A DNA stretch of 64,000 nucleotides from Streptomyces sp. NBC_00663 (GCF_036226885.1 NZ_CP109027.1:7564001-7628000), one strand, 5' to 3'. Positions 11,579 to 19,955 are shown, numbered from the stretch's first letter. Made by a program: numbers and translations. Notes: generated by a model from the letters alone, not told the origin.

Positions 11579-12538
11579 ATGACCTCGAACGACGCTCCCG
11601 TCCCCGCCTCCGGCGCCGCTGCCGGCCGCCGGCGTGTGCTGGGGCGGGGGCCGGGGGCGCCCGAGGCGCCTGAGCCCGTCGCGGTGGACGAACCGGTCGT
11701 GGTGGAAGAGCCGGTCGCGGAAGAACCCGACGACGGTGTCTTCAAGGTCCGGCTCGCCAACTTCGAAGGCCCCTTCGACCTGCTCCTCCAGCTGATCTCC
11801 AAGCACAAGCTGGACGTCACCGAGGTCGCGCTCTCCAAGGTCACCGACGAGTTCATGGCGCACATCCGGGCGATGGGCCCGGACTGGGACCTGGACCAGA
11901 CGACCGAGTTCCTCGTGGTGGCCGCCACACTGCTCGATCTCAAGGCCGCCCGGCTACTGCCCGCCGCCGAGGTCGAGGACGAGGCCGACCTCGCGCTGCT
12001 GGAGGCCCGTGACCTGCTCTTCGCGCGGCTGCTCCAGTACCGCGCGTACAAACAGATCGCGGACATCTTCAACCGCCGCCTCGACGACGAGGCCCGCCGC
12101 TACCCCCGTACCGTCGGCCTGGAACCGCACCACGCGGAGCTGCTGCCCGAGGTCGTCATCAGCATCGGCCCGGAGGGATTCGCCAAGCTCGCCGTGAAGG
12201 CGATGCAGCCCAAGCCCAAGCCGCAGGTGTACGTCGACCACATCCACGCGCCGCTGGTCAGCGTGCAGGAGCAGGCCGGGATCGTCGTCGCCCGGCTGAA
12301 GGAGCTCGGCGAGGCCAGCTTCCGGGCGCTCGTCGAGGACACCGACGACACCCTCACCGTCGTCGCCCGCTTCCTGGCGCTCCTTGAGCTGTACCGGGAG
12401 AAGGCCGTCGCGCTCGACCAGGAGACGGCCCTCGGGGATCTCATCGTGCGCTGGACCGGTGGCGCGGGGGAGCAGGCGCCGATGGTCACCGACGAGTTCG
12501 ACCGACCGCCCGAGCCGCCCAAGGAGGACAAGGCGTGA
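11579..12538 (+). CDS. scpA: Segregation and condensation protein A
   Basis: Kleisin subunit that bridges SMC heads in the bacterial condensin. The conserved N-terminal kleisin region FEGPFDLLLQLISKHKLDVT starts near residue 61 after a Pro/Glu-rich leader, and the domain continues with TEFLVVAATLLDLKAARLLP; the C-terminal winged-helix part is VVARFLALLELYREKAVAL. 319 aa. The ATG at 11579 has CGGAGG very close (2 nt), so the true start is uncertain. Its stop overlaps scpB by GTGA. Confidence 0.93.
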   Translation: MTSNDAPVPASGAAAGRRRVLGRGPGAPEAPEPVAVDEPVVVEEPVAEEPDDGVFKVRLANFEGPFDLLLQLISKHKLDVTEVALSKVTDEFMAHIRAMGPDWDLDQTTEFLVVAATLLDLKAARLLPAAEVEDEADLALLEARDLLFARLLQYRAYKQIADIFNRRLDDEARRYPRTVGLEPHHAELLPEVVISIGPEGFAKLAVKAMQPKPKPQVYVDHIHAPLVSVQEQAGIVVARLKELGEASFRALVEDTDDTLTVVARFLALLELYREKAVALDQETALGDLIVRWTGGAGEQAPMVTDEFDRPPEPPKEDKA

Positions 12539-13185
12539 GCGAGGAGACCACCGACGTCCCGGCCGGGCAGCGCACCGTCGCCGACCTCGATCTCAAGCCC
12601 GCGCTCGAGGCCGTCCTCATGGTCGTGGACGAGCCGGCGACCGAGGAGCATCTCGCGAAGATCCTCCAGCGGCCCAAGCGGCAGATCGCGGACGCGCTGC
12701 GGGAGCTGGCCGACGAGTACACGGTCCAGGGACGCGGTTTCGAGCTGCGGCTGATCGCCGGCGGCTGGCGTTTCTACTCCCGGCCCGAGTTCGCGGCGGC
12801 CGTCGAGGGCTTCGTCCTGGACGGCCAGCAGGCCCGGCTCACCCAGGCGGCGCTGGAGACGCTGGCGGTCGTCGCGTACCGCCAGCCGGTCAGCCGCAGC
12901 AGGGTCTCGGCGGTGCGCGGAGTGAACTGTGACGGGGTCATGCGCACCCTCCTCCAGCGGGGTCTGGTTCAGGAGGCGGGCACGGAACCCGAAACAGGTG
13001 CGATCCTGTACACGACGACGAACTACTTCCTGGAGCGGATGGGCCTGCGTGGCCTGGACGAGCTCCCGGAGCTCGCGCCCTTCCTCCCCGAGGCGGAGGC
13101 GATCGAGGCCGAGACACTGGAAGGGGTCCCGTCGTTCGATCCGGACGCTCCTGACGCGCCGGACGGCCACGACGCAGACGACTAG
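12535..13185 (+). CDS. scpB: Segregation and condensation protein B
   Basis: Winged-helix partner of ScpA in the SMC complex. LKPALEAVLMVVDEPATEE and LTQAALETLAVVAYRQPVSR followed by VRGVNCDGVMRTLLQRGLV are the two ScpB winged-helix modules. 216 aa, with an acidic C-terminal tail ending DDD-like. Begins at a GTG overlapping the scpA stop by 4 nt, so the two are co-translated. Confidence 0.95.
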   Translation: MSEETTDVPAGQRTVADLDLKPALEAVLMVVDEPATEEHLAKILQRPKRQIADALRELADEYTVQGRGFELRLIAGGWRFYSRPEFAAAVEGFVLDGQQARLTQAALETLAVVAYRQPVSRSRVSAVRGVNCDGVMRTLLQRGLVQEAGTEPETGAILYTTTNYFLERMGLRGLDELPELAPFLPEAEAIEAETLEGVPSFDPDAPDAPDGHDADD

Positions 13186-13196
13186 ACGGAAATGTG

Positions 13197-14318
13197 ATGC
13201 GAAGCAGCAGCGGCAGGAACAGCAGCGGAAACAACGGCGGGAGCCGTGGTGGCAACAGCGGCGGCCGCGGCGGGAGCAGCGGGGGCCGCGGTAACCACCG
13301 CGGTGCCGGGAACAACCGCGACGACAGCCAGGGCGGCCGGCCGAAGAAGCCCCGTCCCGAGGAGCGTCGCTACGACGTGGGCCCCGGCGCCTCCCCGGAG
13401 GGGCCGAAGACGGGGCGCGGCGCCTCGGCGCGCGGTGGCGCCAAGGGCGGGCCCAAGCAGGGCCAGGGCACCGGGCGCGGCCGTTGGGTGCCGGCGACCT
13501 CCCGTGAGTACGAGGCGCGTGCCGAGGAGCGCAACCGCGAGCGGTACGCGAACAAGAAGGACGTGAAGCTCCCCAAGACCTTCCCGGGCGCCGAGCAGGA
13601 GGGCGAGCGGCTGCAAAAGGTCCTCGCGCGCGCGGGCTACGGCTCGCGGCGGGCCTGCGAGGAGCTCATCGAGCAGGCGCGGGTCGAGGTCAACGGCGAG
13701 ATCGTCCTGGAGCAGGGCAAGCGCGTCGACACGGAGAAGGACGAGGTCAAGGTCGACGGTCTGACCGTGGCCACCCAGTCGTACCAGTTCTTCTCGCTGA
13801 ACAAGCCCGCCGGCGTCGTCTCCACCATGGAGGACAACGAGGGCCGTCAGTGCCTCGGCGACTACGTCACCAACCGGGAGACCCGGCTCTTCCACGTCGG
13901 GCGGCTCGACACCGAGACCGAGGGTGTCATCCTGCTCACCAACCACGGTGAGCTGGCGCACCGGCTGACCCACCCCCGGTACGGCGTGAAGAAGGTCTAC
14001 CTCGCGCACATCGTGGGTCCGATCCCGCGCGACCTGGGCAAGCGCCTCAAGGACGGCATCCAGCTGGACGACGGGTACGCGAAGGCGGACCACTTCCGGG
14101 TCGTCGAGCAGACCGGCAAGAACTACCTCGTCGAGGTCACCCTGCACGAGGGCCGCAAGCACATCGTGCGCCGGATGCTGGCCGAGGCCGGCTTCCCGGT
14201 CGACAAGCTGGTGCGCGTGGCCTTCGGCCCGATCACCCTGGGCGACCAGAAGTCGGGCTGGCTGCGGCGGCTGTCCAACACCGAGGTCGGCATGCTGATG
14301 CAGGAAGTCGACCTGTAG
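13197..14318 (+). CDS. rluB: 23S rRNA pseudouridine synthase, RsuA/RluB family
   Basis: Isomerises a uridine of 23S rRNA (position 2605 in E. coli for RluB). An unusual first 120 residues are Ser/Gly/Arg-rich low complexity. The S4 RNA-binding domain starts near residue 137 (RLQKVLARAGYGSRRACEEL), and the catalytic motif GRLDTETEGVILLTN, with the active-site Asp, is near residue 234. 373 aa. Start taken at ATG 13197 with GGAA upstream; the GTG at 13194 is directly adjacent. It lies 11 nt after scpB, giving parA-RHH-scpA-scpB-rluB as one operon, closed by a hairpin. Confidence 0.92.
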   Translation: MRSSSGRNSSGNNGGSRGGNSGGRGGSSGGRGNHRGAGNNRDDSQGGRPKKPRPEERRYDVGPGASPEGPKTGRGASARGGAKGGPKQGQGTGRGRWVPATSREYEARAEERNRERYANKKDVKLPKTFPGAEQEGERLQKVLARAGYGSRRACEELIEQARVEVNGEIVLEQGKRVDTEKDEVKVDGLTVATQSYQFFSLNKPAGVVSTMEDNEGRQCLGDYVTNRETRLFHVGRLDTETEGVILLTNHGELAHRLTHPRYGVKKVYLAHIVGPIPRDLGKRLKDGIQLDDGYAKADHFRVVEQTGKNYLVEVTLHEGRKHIVRRMLAEAGFPVDKLVRVAFGPITLGDQKSGWLRRLSNTEVGMLMQEVDL

Positions 14319-14332
14319 GTCATCTCGTACGA

Positions 14333-14366
14333 CGGCCGGTTCCGGATATTTCTCCGGGACCGGCCG
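14333..14366 (+). terminator. Hairpin after rluB
   Basis: 14-bp stem CGGCCGGTTCCGGA / TCCGGGACCGGCCG (one G-U pair) with a 6-nt loop, 14 nt after the rluB stop. It ends the parA-scpAB operon. Confidence 0.8.
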
Positions 14367-14420
14367 ATGCGTTTCGGCGCTCCCGCCGGTCTGTACCCCA
14401 CACGGACGAAGGGAGCAGAC

Positions 14421-14666
14421 ATGATGACCGCGACGGCGGACCAGGAGCACCGGGTACGGACGGCGGACGCGGCCGGCGCGACCGAGGATCCGCCCAGCAT
14501 GCCTCTGACGGCCCTGGAGAGCCGTGGGCGGCCTCCGCTGCCCTCGGGGCCGGAGAGCCCGCCAGGGGCGCCTGGGAAGCCGCTGAGGGGCCTCACGGCG
14601 GACGCGCCGGGGCATGGGCGGCTGTCGGACGCGCCCTCCTTCGGTCCGCCCGAGGTGTTGTCGTGA
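14421..14666 (+). CDS. Small proline-rich hypothetical protein
   Basis: 81-aa protein with no recognised domain. It is rich in Pro, Gly, Ala and Asp and looks disordered (PLPSGPESPPGAPG). ATG 14421 lies 7 nt after GGGAG, a good ribosome site, and the stop overlaps the next gene by GTGA. That coupling and codon use are the only evidence that it is real. Confidence 0.5.
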   Translation: MMTATADQEHRVRTADAAGATEDPPSMPLTALESRGRPPLPSGPESPPGAPGKPLRGLTADAPGHGRLSDAPSFGPPEVLS

Positions 14667-15208
14667 ACGCCGGGGAGCTGCTGGAGCGTTCGCTCGCCTA
14701 CGCGCTCGGGAGTGTCGCCGGGGCCGAGAACGCGGGCCTCGGCCGGGTCACGCCGTGCGCCGAGTGGGACTTGGGGGAACTGCTCGGCCATCTCGACGAC
14801 TCCCTGGAGGCGTTGTACGAGGGGCTCACCGGCGGACGGATCGGGCTGCTGCCGCACACCGACCGGGTCTGCGGGTTCCGCACCCGCGCGCGTGCCGTGC
14901 TCGGCGCCTGGGCGGCCGGACCGGGCGACGAGGTGCTGGTCGGTGAACGGCCGCTGGACGTGCGGGTGATGGGTGCGGTCGGCGCCGTCGAGATCGCCGT
15001 GCACGGCTGGGACGTCGCCCAGGCATGCGGCAGGCCGCGGCCCCTGCCGGCCGCCCTGGCCGCCGAGTTGCTGCCCGTGGCCCGGTGCGTGGTCGCGGCG
15101 GAGGACCGGGGAGTGAGGTTCGCCGAGCCGGTCGCGGTCGCGTCCTGCGTGCCGCCCGAGGTCCGGCTGCTGGCCTTCCTGGGGCGCCGCGATTCCCTCG
15201 CGGGGTGA
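14663..15208 (+). CDS. Mycothiol-dependent isomerase-fold protein (DinB/MDMPI-like)
   Basis: 181-aa member of the TIGR03086/maleylpyruvate-isomerase N-terminal superfamily, a four-helix metal-binding fold common in actinobacteria. TPCAEWDLGELLGHLDDS and the later EIAVHGWDVAQACG correspond to the two helices that carry the metal-ligand histidines. Start is the GTG overlapping the preceding stop. Function unknown; relatives act on mycothiol or small aromatic acids. Confidence 0.75.
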   Translation: MNAGELLERSLAYALGSVAGAENAGLGRVTPCAEWDLGELLGHLDDSLEALYEGLTGGRIGLLPHTDRVCGFRTRARAVLGAWAAGPGDEVLVGERPLDVRVMGAVGAVEIAVHGWDVAQACGRPRPLPAALAAELLPVARCVVAAEDRGVRFAEPVAVASCVPPEVRLLAFLGRRDSLAG

Positions 15209-15290
15209 TCCGGGCCGGGCGGGTCTCCTTTCCGGGGTGATCCGGGCCGGGCGGGTCTCCCTTGCGGGGGAATCCGGGCCCGGGCGTCAC
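15201..15290. repeat. Tandem repeat, 32-bp unit
   Basis: Two copies of a 32-bp unit (15201-15232 and 15233-15264) share the 20-nt core GTGATCCGGGCCGGGCGGGT, with only two or three differences at the unit ends. A third, decayed copy runs to about 15290. They start inside the last codons of the MDMPI-like gene and fill the space up to the convergent DUF72 stop. Confidence 0.8.
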
Positions 15291-16243
15291 CGCGTGCTGC
15301 GCGAGCCGGGCGACGCCGGAGGGGCGGGAGAGGCGGGAGGGGCGGGAGCGGCGGGGGCTGTGTCGGCGCCGGTCAGCAGACGCTGCATCGTCTCGGCGGC
15401 ACGGACGGCCGCAGTGCCGCAGCAGTTGTTGAACAGCACGTGGAGTGCGTCGACCCGCCCGGACAGGGAACGCAACCGGGGCAGCCACTCGGCGAGTTCG
15501 GCCTCCTGGTACGCGTACCGGAACCGGTCCTCCTTGCTCCCGGTGCCCCATGAGGCGCTGCGTCCGTGGAAGCGGACGACGGACAGCCGCGGCGAGGTGA
15601 CCGGAGCGACGGGCGGGATCGAGGAGGGGAGGCTCTGTGTCATGTCGACGGCCACGGCCGTCATGCCGTACCGGGCGAGCAGAGCGGCGGTCACGTCCGC
15701 CCACTCCCTGCGCCACCAGCCGGGATGCCGGAACTCCACGGAAATCGGCCACCCGGCGGTGCGTTCGGCGCACTCCCGCAGAAACGCCCCGGCCCACTGC
15801 CCGGGCCGGAACCATGGCGGGAACTGGAACAGCACACCGCCGAGCCGGCCGGCCGCCCGCAGTGGCTCGATCCCCTCGGTGAAGCGCGCCCACACCGCGT
15901 CGAGCACCGTCGGGTCCCGGGGGTCGGCGGGCAGCCCGTCCGGCATCACGGAACTCCGGGTCGGATGACCGGTGAGCAGCGAGAACGCCTTCACGTCGAA
16001 GACGAAGCCGGGCGGGGTGCGCTCGGCCCACAACGTGCTCGTGCGGGCGTCGGGCAGTGCGTAGTACGCCGAGTCGACCTCGACGACCGGGAACCGCCCG
16101 GCGTAGTGCCGCAGCCGTCCCTCGGCGTCCCGTCGCCCCGGCGGATACCAGCCGCTGCCGGTCAACGCCCGGTCCGTCCACGAACACGTGCCCACGAGGA
16201 TCTCGCCCATGTGGTTGCGGTTACCCGGGTTGTGCGAACCCAT
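15287..16243 (-). CDS. DUF72 family protein (YecE-like TIM barrel)
   Basis: Uncharacterised TIM-barrel protein, 318 aa. The family start EILVGTCSWTD and the middle motif GVLFQFPPWFRP with EFRHPGWW are clear, and the late HVLFNNCCGTAA is the conserved C-terminal strand. ATG 16243 has AGAGG 5 nt upstream; an internal ATG at 16210 begins right at the conserved part. The gene is divergent from an NrtR-type regulator and shares its palindromic operator, which suggests a link to NAD or ADP-ribose metabolism that the family does not otherwise show. Confidence 0.85.
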   Translation of the reverse strand: MGSHNPGNRNHMGEILVGTCSWTDRALTGSGWYPPGRRDAEGRLRHYAGRFPVVEVDSAYYALPDARTSTLWAERTPPGFVFDVKAFSLLTGHPTRSSVMPDGLPADPRDPTVLDAVWARFTEGIEPLRAAGRLGGVLFQFPPWFRPGQWAGAFLRECAERTAGWPISVEFRHPGWWRREWADVTAALLARYGMTAVAVDMTQSLPSSIPPVAPVTSPRLSVVRFHGRSASWGTGSKEDRFRYAYQEAELAEWLPRLRSLSGRVDALHVLFNNCCGTAAVRAAETMQRLLTGADTAPAAPAPPASPAPPASPGSRSTR

Positions 16244-16251
16244 CCCGCCTC

Positions 16252-16274
16252 TTTATAGTCGTACTGACTATTAA
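16252..16274. promoter_or_regulatory. Palindromic operator, likely NrtR-type
   Basis: ATAGTC-GTACT-GACTAT, a perfect 6-5-6 palindrome at 16255-16271, flanked by TT and AA. It sits between the divergent DUF72 and nrtR-like starts (9 nt from the first, 23 nt from the second), so it would cover both promoters. Spacing and AT-rich symmetry fit a homodimeric autoregulator. Confidence 0.7.
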
Positions 16275-16294
16275 TAGAGGGGGAGGGTGTGGCT

Positions 16295-17014
16295 GTGAGC
16301 GATTACGACAAGCACGCCTACGAACCCTTCGCCGTCACCGTCGATCTCGCCGTCCTCACCGTCCGCGAGGGCGCCCTGCACGTGCTGCTCGTCGAGCGCG
16401 GACAGGAGCCGTACGCCGGCCACTGGGCGCTGCCCGGCGGCTTCGTGCGGCCGGATGAGTCGGCCGAGACGGCCGCACGGCGTGAACTCGCCGAGGAGAC
16501 CGGCCTGTTCGACGTCTCCGGGCTGCACCTGGAGCAACTGCGGACCTACAGCGAGCCCGACCGTGACCCTCGGATGCGGGTCGTCTCCGTCGCCTTCGCC
16601 GCGCTGCTGCCCCACGCGCCCGAACCGCACGGCGGCAGCGACGCGGCCGACGCCCGCTGGGTGCCGTACGGCCAGGCCAGGCCGCTCGCCTTCGACCACG
16701 ACCGGATCCTGGCCGACGCCCATGAACGGGTCGGCGCCAAGCTCGAGTACAGCCGTCTCGCCACCGCCTTCTGCCCGGCCGAGTTCACCCTCGGCGAGCT
16801 CCAGCAGGTCTACGAGACGGTGTGGGGCACGACCCTCGACCGGCCCAACTTCCGCCGCAAGGTGCTCGCCACGCCCGGTTTCGTCGAACAGGTCCCCGGC
16901 GCCGCGAAGTTGACCGGCGGGCGCGGCAAACCGGCGGCGCTCTACCGCGCGGGACCTGCCACCGCCCTGCACCCGCCCCTCCTCCGACCGTCCCGGGAAG
17001 GACGCCCCGCATGA
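16295..17014 (+). CDS. NrtR-type Nudix/winged-helix transcriptional regulator
   Basis: 239-aa protein with an N-terminal Nudix domain and C-terminal winged helix, the layout of NrtR, which senses ADP-ribose and represses NAD-cofactor genes. The Nudix box at about residues 47-69 (GGFVRPDE...RELAEETGL) keeps all catalytic residues, so enzymatic activity is not excluded. The C-terminal FTLGELQQVYETVWG and RPNFRRKVL segments are typical of NrtR winged helices. GTG 16295 lies 8 nt after GGGAGG; a GTG at 16289 is nearly on top of it. Its stop overlaps the ADP-ribosylglycohydrolase start (ATGA). Confidence 0.85.
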   Translation: MSDYDKHAYEPFAVTVDLAVLTVREGALHVLLVERGQEPYAGHWALPGGFVRPDESAETAARRELAEETGLFDVSGLHLEQLRTYSEPDRDPRMRVVSVAFAALLPHAPEPHGGSDAADARWVPYGQARPLAFDHDRILADAHERVGAKLEYSRLATAFCPAEFTLGELQQVYETVWGTTLDRPNFRRKVLATPGFVEQVPGAAKLTGGRGKPAALYRAGPATALHPPLLRPSREGRPA

Positions 17015-18027
17015 CCGCCACCACCGTCAGGAAGCGCGCCGCGACCGGCACACTGATCGGGCTCGCCCTCGGGGACGCGCTCGGATTCCCGACCGAGTTC
17101 AACGACGTCCCGTCGATCCTCGCCAAGTGCGGGCCATGGCGGGAGATGCAGCTGCCGAAGCGGGCGTTCGTGTCCGACGACACGCAGATGACGCTGGCTC
17201 TCGGGCGCGGGCTGCGGAGCGCCATGGACCGGGGAGTGCTGGGTCCGGAGAGCATGGCGGCGGACGTGCGGCAGGAGTTCGTCGCATGGAACCGCTCCCC
17301 GGAGAACAACCGGGCGCCGGGCCGCACATGCATCACGGCATGCGATCTTCTGGAGCAGCCGGGGCTCTGGCAGGACGCCAGCCAGATCCACTCCAAGGGC
17401 TGCGGTGCCAACATGCGCGTCGCGCCCATCGGGCTCGCCCCGGGCCTCAGTGACGAACAGCGGTCCGGCGCCGCCCAGTTGCAGTCCGCGCTCACCCACG
17501 GGCACCCGACCGCCCTCGCCGCGTCCGACCTCACCGCGCACGCCGTACGGCTGCTCGCGCAAGGGGCCGAGCCGACCGGACTGGTCGGGCTGCTGCGGTC
17601 GTACGCCATCGAGAACCGCTCCCGCTACCACGAGCGCTGGCTCGGTGATCTGTGGACGCGGAGCCAGGACCCCTCGGCCGAGCACTTCATCGCGCGCGGC
17701 TGGGACGAGTGCCTGGCGATCCTGGACCGGCTGCGGGAAGCCGTCCGTACCGTCTCGCCGGAGACCGACCCGTGCCTCGCCACCGGCGAGGGGTGGATCG
17801 CCGAAGAGGCGCTGGCGACCGGGCTGTTGTGCTTCCTGCTCTTCGTCGACGAGCCGGTGACGGCCCTGCGCAGGGCCGCCTGCACGGCCGGGGACTCCGA
17901 CTCGATCGCCTGTCTGACGGGCGCGTTCGCGGGGGCGTACCACGGGGTTGACGCCTGGCCCGCCGAGTGGGCGGACCGGATCGAGTACCAGAGTGAGCTG
18001 GTGACGCTCGGCGCCCTGTGGGACTAG
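17011..18027 (+). CDS. ADP-ribosylglycohydrolase (DraG/ARH family)
   Basis: Predicted to remove ADP-ribose from proteins or small molecules. 338 aa; the family start GTLIGLALGDALGFPTEF and the magnesium-site motifs SDDTQMTLAL (about residue 55) and GDSDSIACLTGAFAGAYHG near the C-terminus are intact. Co-translated with the NrtR-type gene (ATGA overlap, ribosome site GGAAGGA), so an ADP-ribose-sensing regulator and an ADP-ribose-releasing enzyme form one unit. Confidence 0.92.
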   Translation: MTATTVRKRAATGTLIGLALGDALGFPTEFNDVPSILAKCGPWREMQLPKRAFVSDDTQMTLALGRGLRSAMDRGVLGPESMAADVRQEFVAWNRSPENNRAPGRTCITACDLLEQPGLWQDASQIHSKGCGANMRVAPIGLAPGLSDEQRSGAAQLQSALTHGHPTALAASDLTAHAVRLLAQGAEPTGLVGLLRSYAIENRSRYHERWLGDLWTRSQDPSAEHFIARGWDECLAILDRLREAVRTVSPETDPCLATGEGWIAEEALATGLLCFLLFVDEPVTALRRAACTAGDSDSIACLTGAFAGAYHGVDAWPAEWADRIEYQSELVTLGALWD

Positions 18028-18040
18028 GGGGCCGGAGGGA

Positions 18041-18454
18041 CTAGGCGAGTTGGATCGAGTCGCCGTCGACCTTGATCTTCTTCTCGGCCAGGGGCTGGGT
18101 TGCCGGCGGGTGGGCCACCGAGCCGTCCTTGATGCTGAACTTGCTGCCGTGGCAGTTGCAGTTGATGGTGCCGTCCGAGACGCTCGCCACCGGGCACTGC
18201 TGATGGGTGCAGATATTGGTGAAGGCCTTGAACTCGCCCTTCTCCGGCTGGGTGACGACGACCTTCTCGTCCTTGAAGATCTTGCCGCCGCCGACCGGGA
18301 TGTCGCTCGTCCTCGCCAACTCCGTACCGGCGGTCGCCTCGACCGTGTCGGAGCCGGAGTCGTTGTTGTCGCCGTACTCGCCGCACCCCACGGTGAACGC
18401 CGCCGCGCCCGTCGCGAGAAGCACCGAACGCCGCGTCGGGCCTTGCATCGTCAT
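18041..18454 (-). CDS. Exported Rieske [2Fe-2S] protein
   Basis: 137-aa Rieske protein. Cluster ligands are in CTHQQCPV and CNCHGSKF. The N-terminus has TRRSV, a hydrophobic stretch and VGCGEY, so it is exported either as a Tat substrate or as a lipoprotein, with the cysteine of VGCG as a possible lipid site. The start at 18454 overlaps the stop of the membrane-protein gene (ATGA); a second ATG is two codons later. Last gene of a three-gene unit; it probably carries electrons at the outer face of the membrane. Confidence 0.92.
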   Translation of the reverse strand: MTMQGPTRRSVLLATGAAAFTVGCGEYGDNNDSGSDTVEATAGTELARTSDIPVGGGKIFKDEKVVVTQPEKGEFKAFTNICTHQQCPVASVSDGTINCNCHGSKFSIKDGSVAHPPATQPLAEKKIKVDGDSIQLA

Positions 18455-19035
18455 GTCGTCACTCCGAACGTTCGGAAGAACCAGAGGGCGGAGGTCAGCC
18501 AGATGACCGTCAGCGTGGCGAACACAAGCCCGCCGACGATCGGCAGCAGCCAGTTGGGAAGGCGCTCCGAGCGGAGCAGGAGCATCTTGGCACTGAAGGC
18601 CCCGAAGAAGAAGCAACCCAGGAGGGAGTGCCAGAAAACGCGCGTTTCATACGTCTGACAGCCCAGCGCGTAGAGGCAGTGGACCGCGACCGGCACCGCC
18701 ACCAGGAAGGCCGCGCGGCCCGACCAGCGGTGCAGCGTCGAGGACCAGCTCGGGCCCGGCAGCCTGCCGTACATCATCAGCGCCGACGTGAACTGCACCA
18801 GCGCGAAGAAGACGGCGACCGTGGCCAGCCAGGACTTCACGGCACCCGTGCTGCTGAAGCCGGCGAGGTTGAAGGCGGTGCCCGCCGGGTCGTGGACCTT
18901 GCCGTACACACCGAGGGCGACCGCCACCGCGGCGGCCACCAGGGCCGGGATCAGATAGCGGGCCGGGCTCGGCCGGTGGTGGTCGGGCGGTGGACTCGGG
19001 AATCCCTGCGTGGCGGCGTTCGGGTCGACGGTCAT
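18451..19035 (-). CDS. Multi-spanning membrane protein (DUF6529-like), possible haem b carrier
   Basis: 194 aa with about five hydrophobic segments. Histidines occur in TLHRWSGRAAFL, VPVAVHCLYALGC and RVFWHSLLGCFFFG, placed near the membrane ends of three helices as in cytochrome b561-type proteins, so haem binding is plausible but inferred. I recall this family as DUF6529. It overlaps the Rieske gene by 4 nt, so the two are very likely partners in a small electron-transfer unit. Confidence 0.75.
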   Translation of the reverse strand: MTVDPNAATQGFPSPPPDHHRPSPARYLIPALVAAAVAVALGVYGKVHDPAGTAFNLAGFSSTGAVKSWLATVAVFFALVQFTSALMMYGRLPGPSWSSTLHRWSGRAAFLVAVPVAVHCLYALGCQTYETRVFWHSLLGCFFFGAFSAKMLLLRSERLPNWLLPIVGGLVFATLTVIWLTSALWFFRTFGVTT

Positions 19036-19059
19036 GTCGGCTCCCAGAGCTGAAGACGA

Positions 19060-19137
19060 GCGGGGCTGAGGGCGATCGGGTGTGAAGGCGGGCGGGGCTG
19101 AGCGCGAGCGGGGCCGAGGGCGGCGGGGTCGAGGGCG
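19060..19137. repeat. Degenerate tandem repeat, about 15-16 bp
   Basis: Four copies of GCGGGGYYGAGGGCG-like sequence at 19060, 19092, 19108 and 19123, filling the gap between the membrane-protein and secreted-protein genes. Confidence 0.6.
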
Positions 19138-19140
19138 GGG

Positions 19141-19803
19141 TCAGGGTGTGACGGGGCGGGCCGTGAGCTGCTGGCCCTCGATCGTCACCTCGCCCGTCGC
19201 CGGGTCGATCTCGGGGGCGGGGGAGGGCTTGCCGTTCTTGTCGAGGATGCCGACCTGGGTGCCGTCCTTCAGGACGATCCAGCCGCCGTCGAACTTCGCG
19301 TCGCGCACCGTGGCCGTCGCCCGGTACAGGCCGGACGGCTTGATCGCCTTGTCCGCGGTGAACGCGTAGTGCCCGCCGCCGATGTCGACGGTGCCGCTGA
19401 TCCGCTTGCCCCGCTTGAGCGTGCCGTTCAGCTCGGCGCCGCCCTTGCCGGTGAGTTTCATGGTGCCGTCGTCCTTTACGTCGCCCTTGAGCCATGACTC
19501 CTTGTCCCGGCCGTCGCAGAAGTAAGCGATCGCCCGGCCGTCACGCACGGAGACGGCGACCGCGGAGGAGTCGTCGTCCGTACGGCCCGCGTAGTCGGCG
19601 TTCGGGATCGGCGACTTCGAGGGTGACGGAGACGGCGACGGGGACTTCGTCGTGGGCGGCGGTGACGCCTTGGTGCCCGGCGACGGGGACTCCTCCACCG
19701 ACGCGGAGGTCTTCTTCTCGCCCGTCGTCGCGTTGAGCGACAGCATGAACAGGCCTAGCAGCAGACCCGCGAGAAGGGTGAGCAGCGGTCCGGAGCGCTT
19801 CAT
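19141..19803 (-). CDS. Membrane-anchored extracellular protein, unknown function
   Basis: 220 aa: an uncleaved or signal-type hydrophobic N-terminus (GPLLTLLAGLLLGLFML), a Pro/Ser/Lys spacer at about 30-65, and a globular region to the end with the pattern RAIAYFCDGRDKESWLKG. No known domain recognised. First gene of the unit with the membrane and Rieske genes, so it may belong to the same extracytoplasmic redox system. Distance to the next gene is 105 bp and holds only repeats. Confidence 0.7.
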   Translation of the reverse strand: MKRSGPLLTLLAGLLLGLFMLSLNATTGEKKTSASVEESPSPGTKASPPPTTKSPSPSPSPSKSPIPNADYAGRTDDDSSAVAVSVRDGRAIAYFCDGRDKESWLKGDVKDDGTMKLTGKGGAELNGTLKRGKRISGTVDIGGGHYAFTADKAIKPSGLYRATATVRDAKFDGGWIVLKDGTQVGILDKNGKPSPAPEIDPATGEVTIEGQQLTARPVTP

Positions 19804-19955
19804 GAAAGGGCCTCCCCCGAGGCGAGCTTCCTGCCATGAGAGCGGAGACGGGGCCCCGAGTCCAGGGGCGCATCGATGTGTTTTCTCCCCGAGTAGCGGA
19901 GCTGTGACCTTCGGGTGACATTGTCAGGGTCCGTACTCCCGAAAGGCTTTTGATC

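Noticed and set aside
19060-19137. CRISPR-like array
   Set aside because: Units of 15-16 bp are adjacent or irregularly spaced, without unique spacers of constant length. It is a degenerate tandem repeat.
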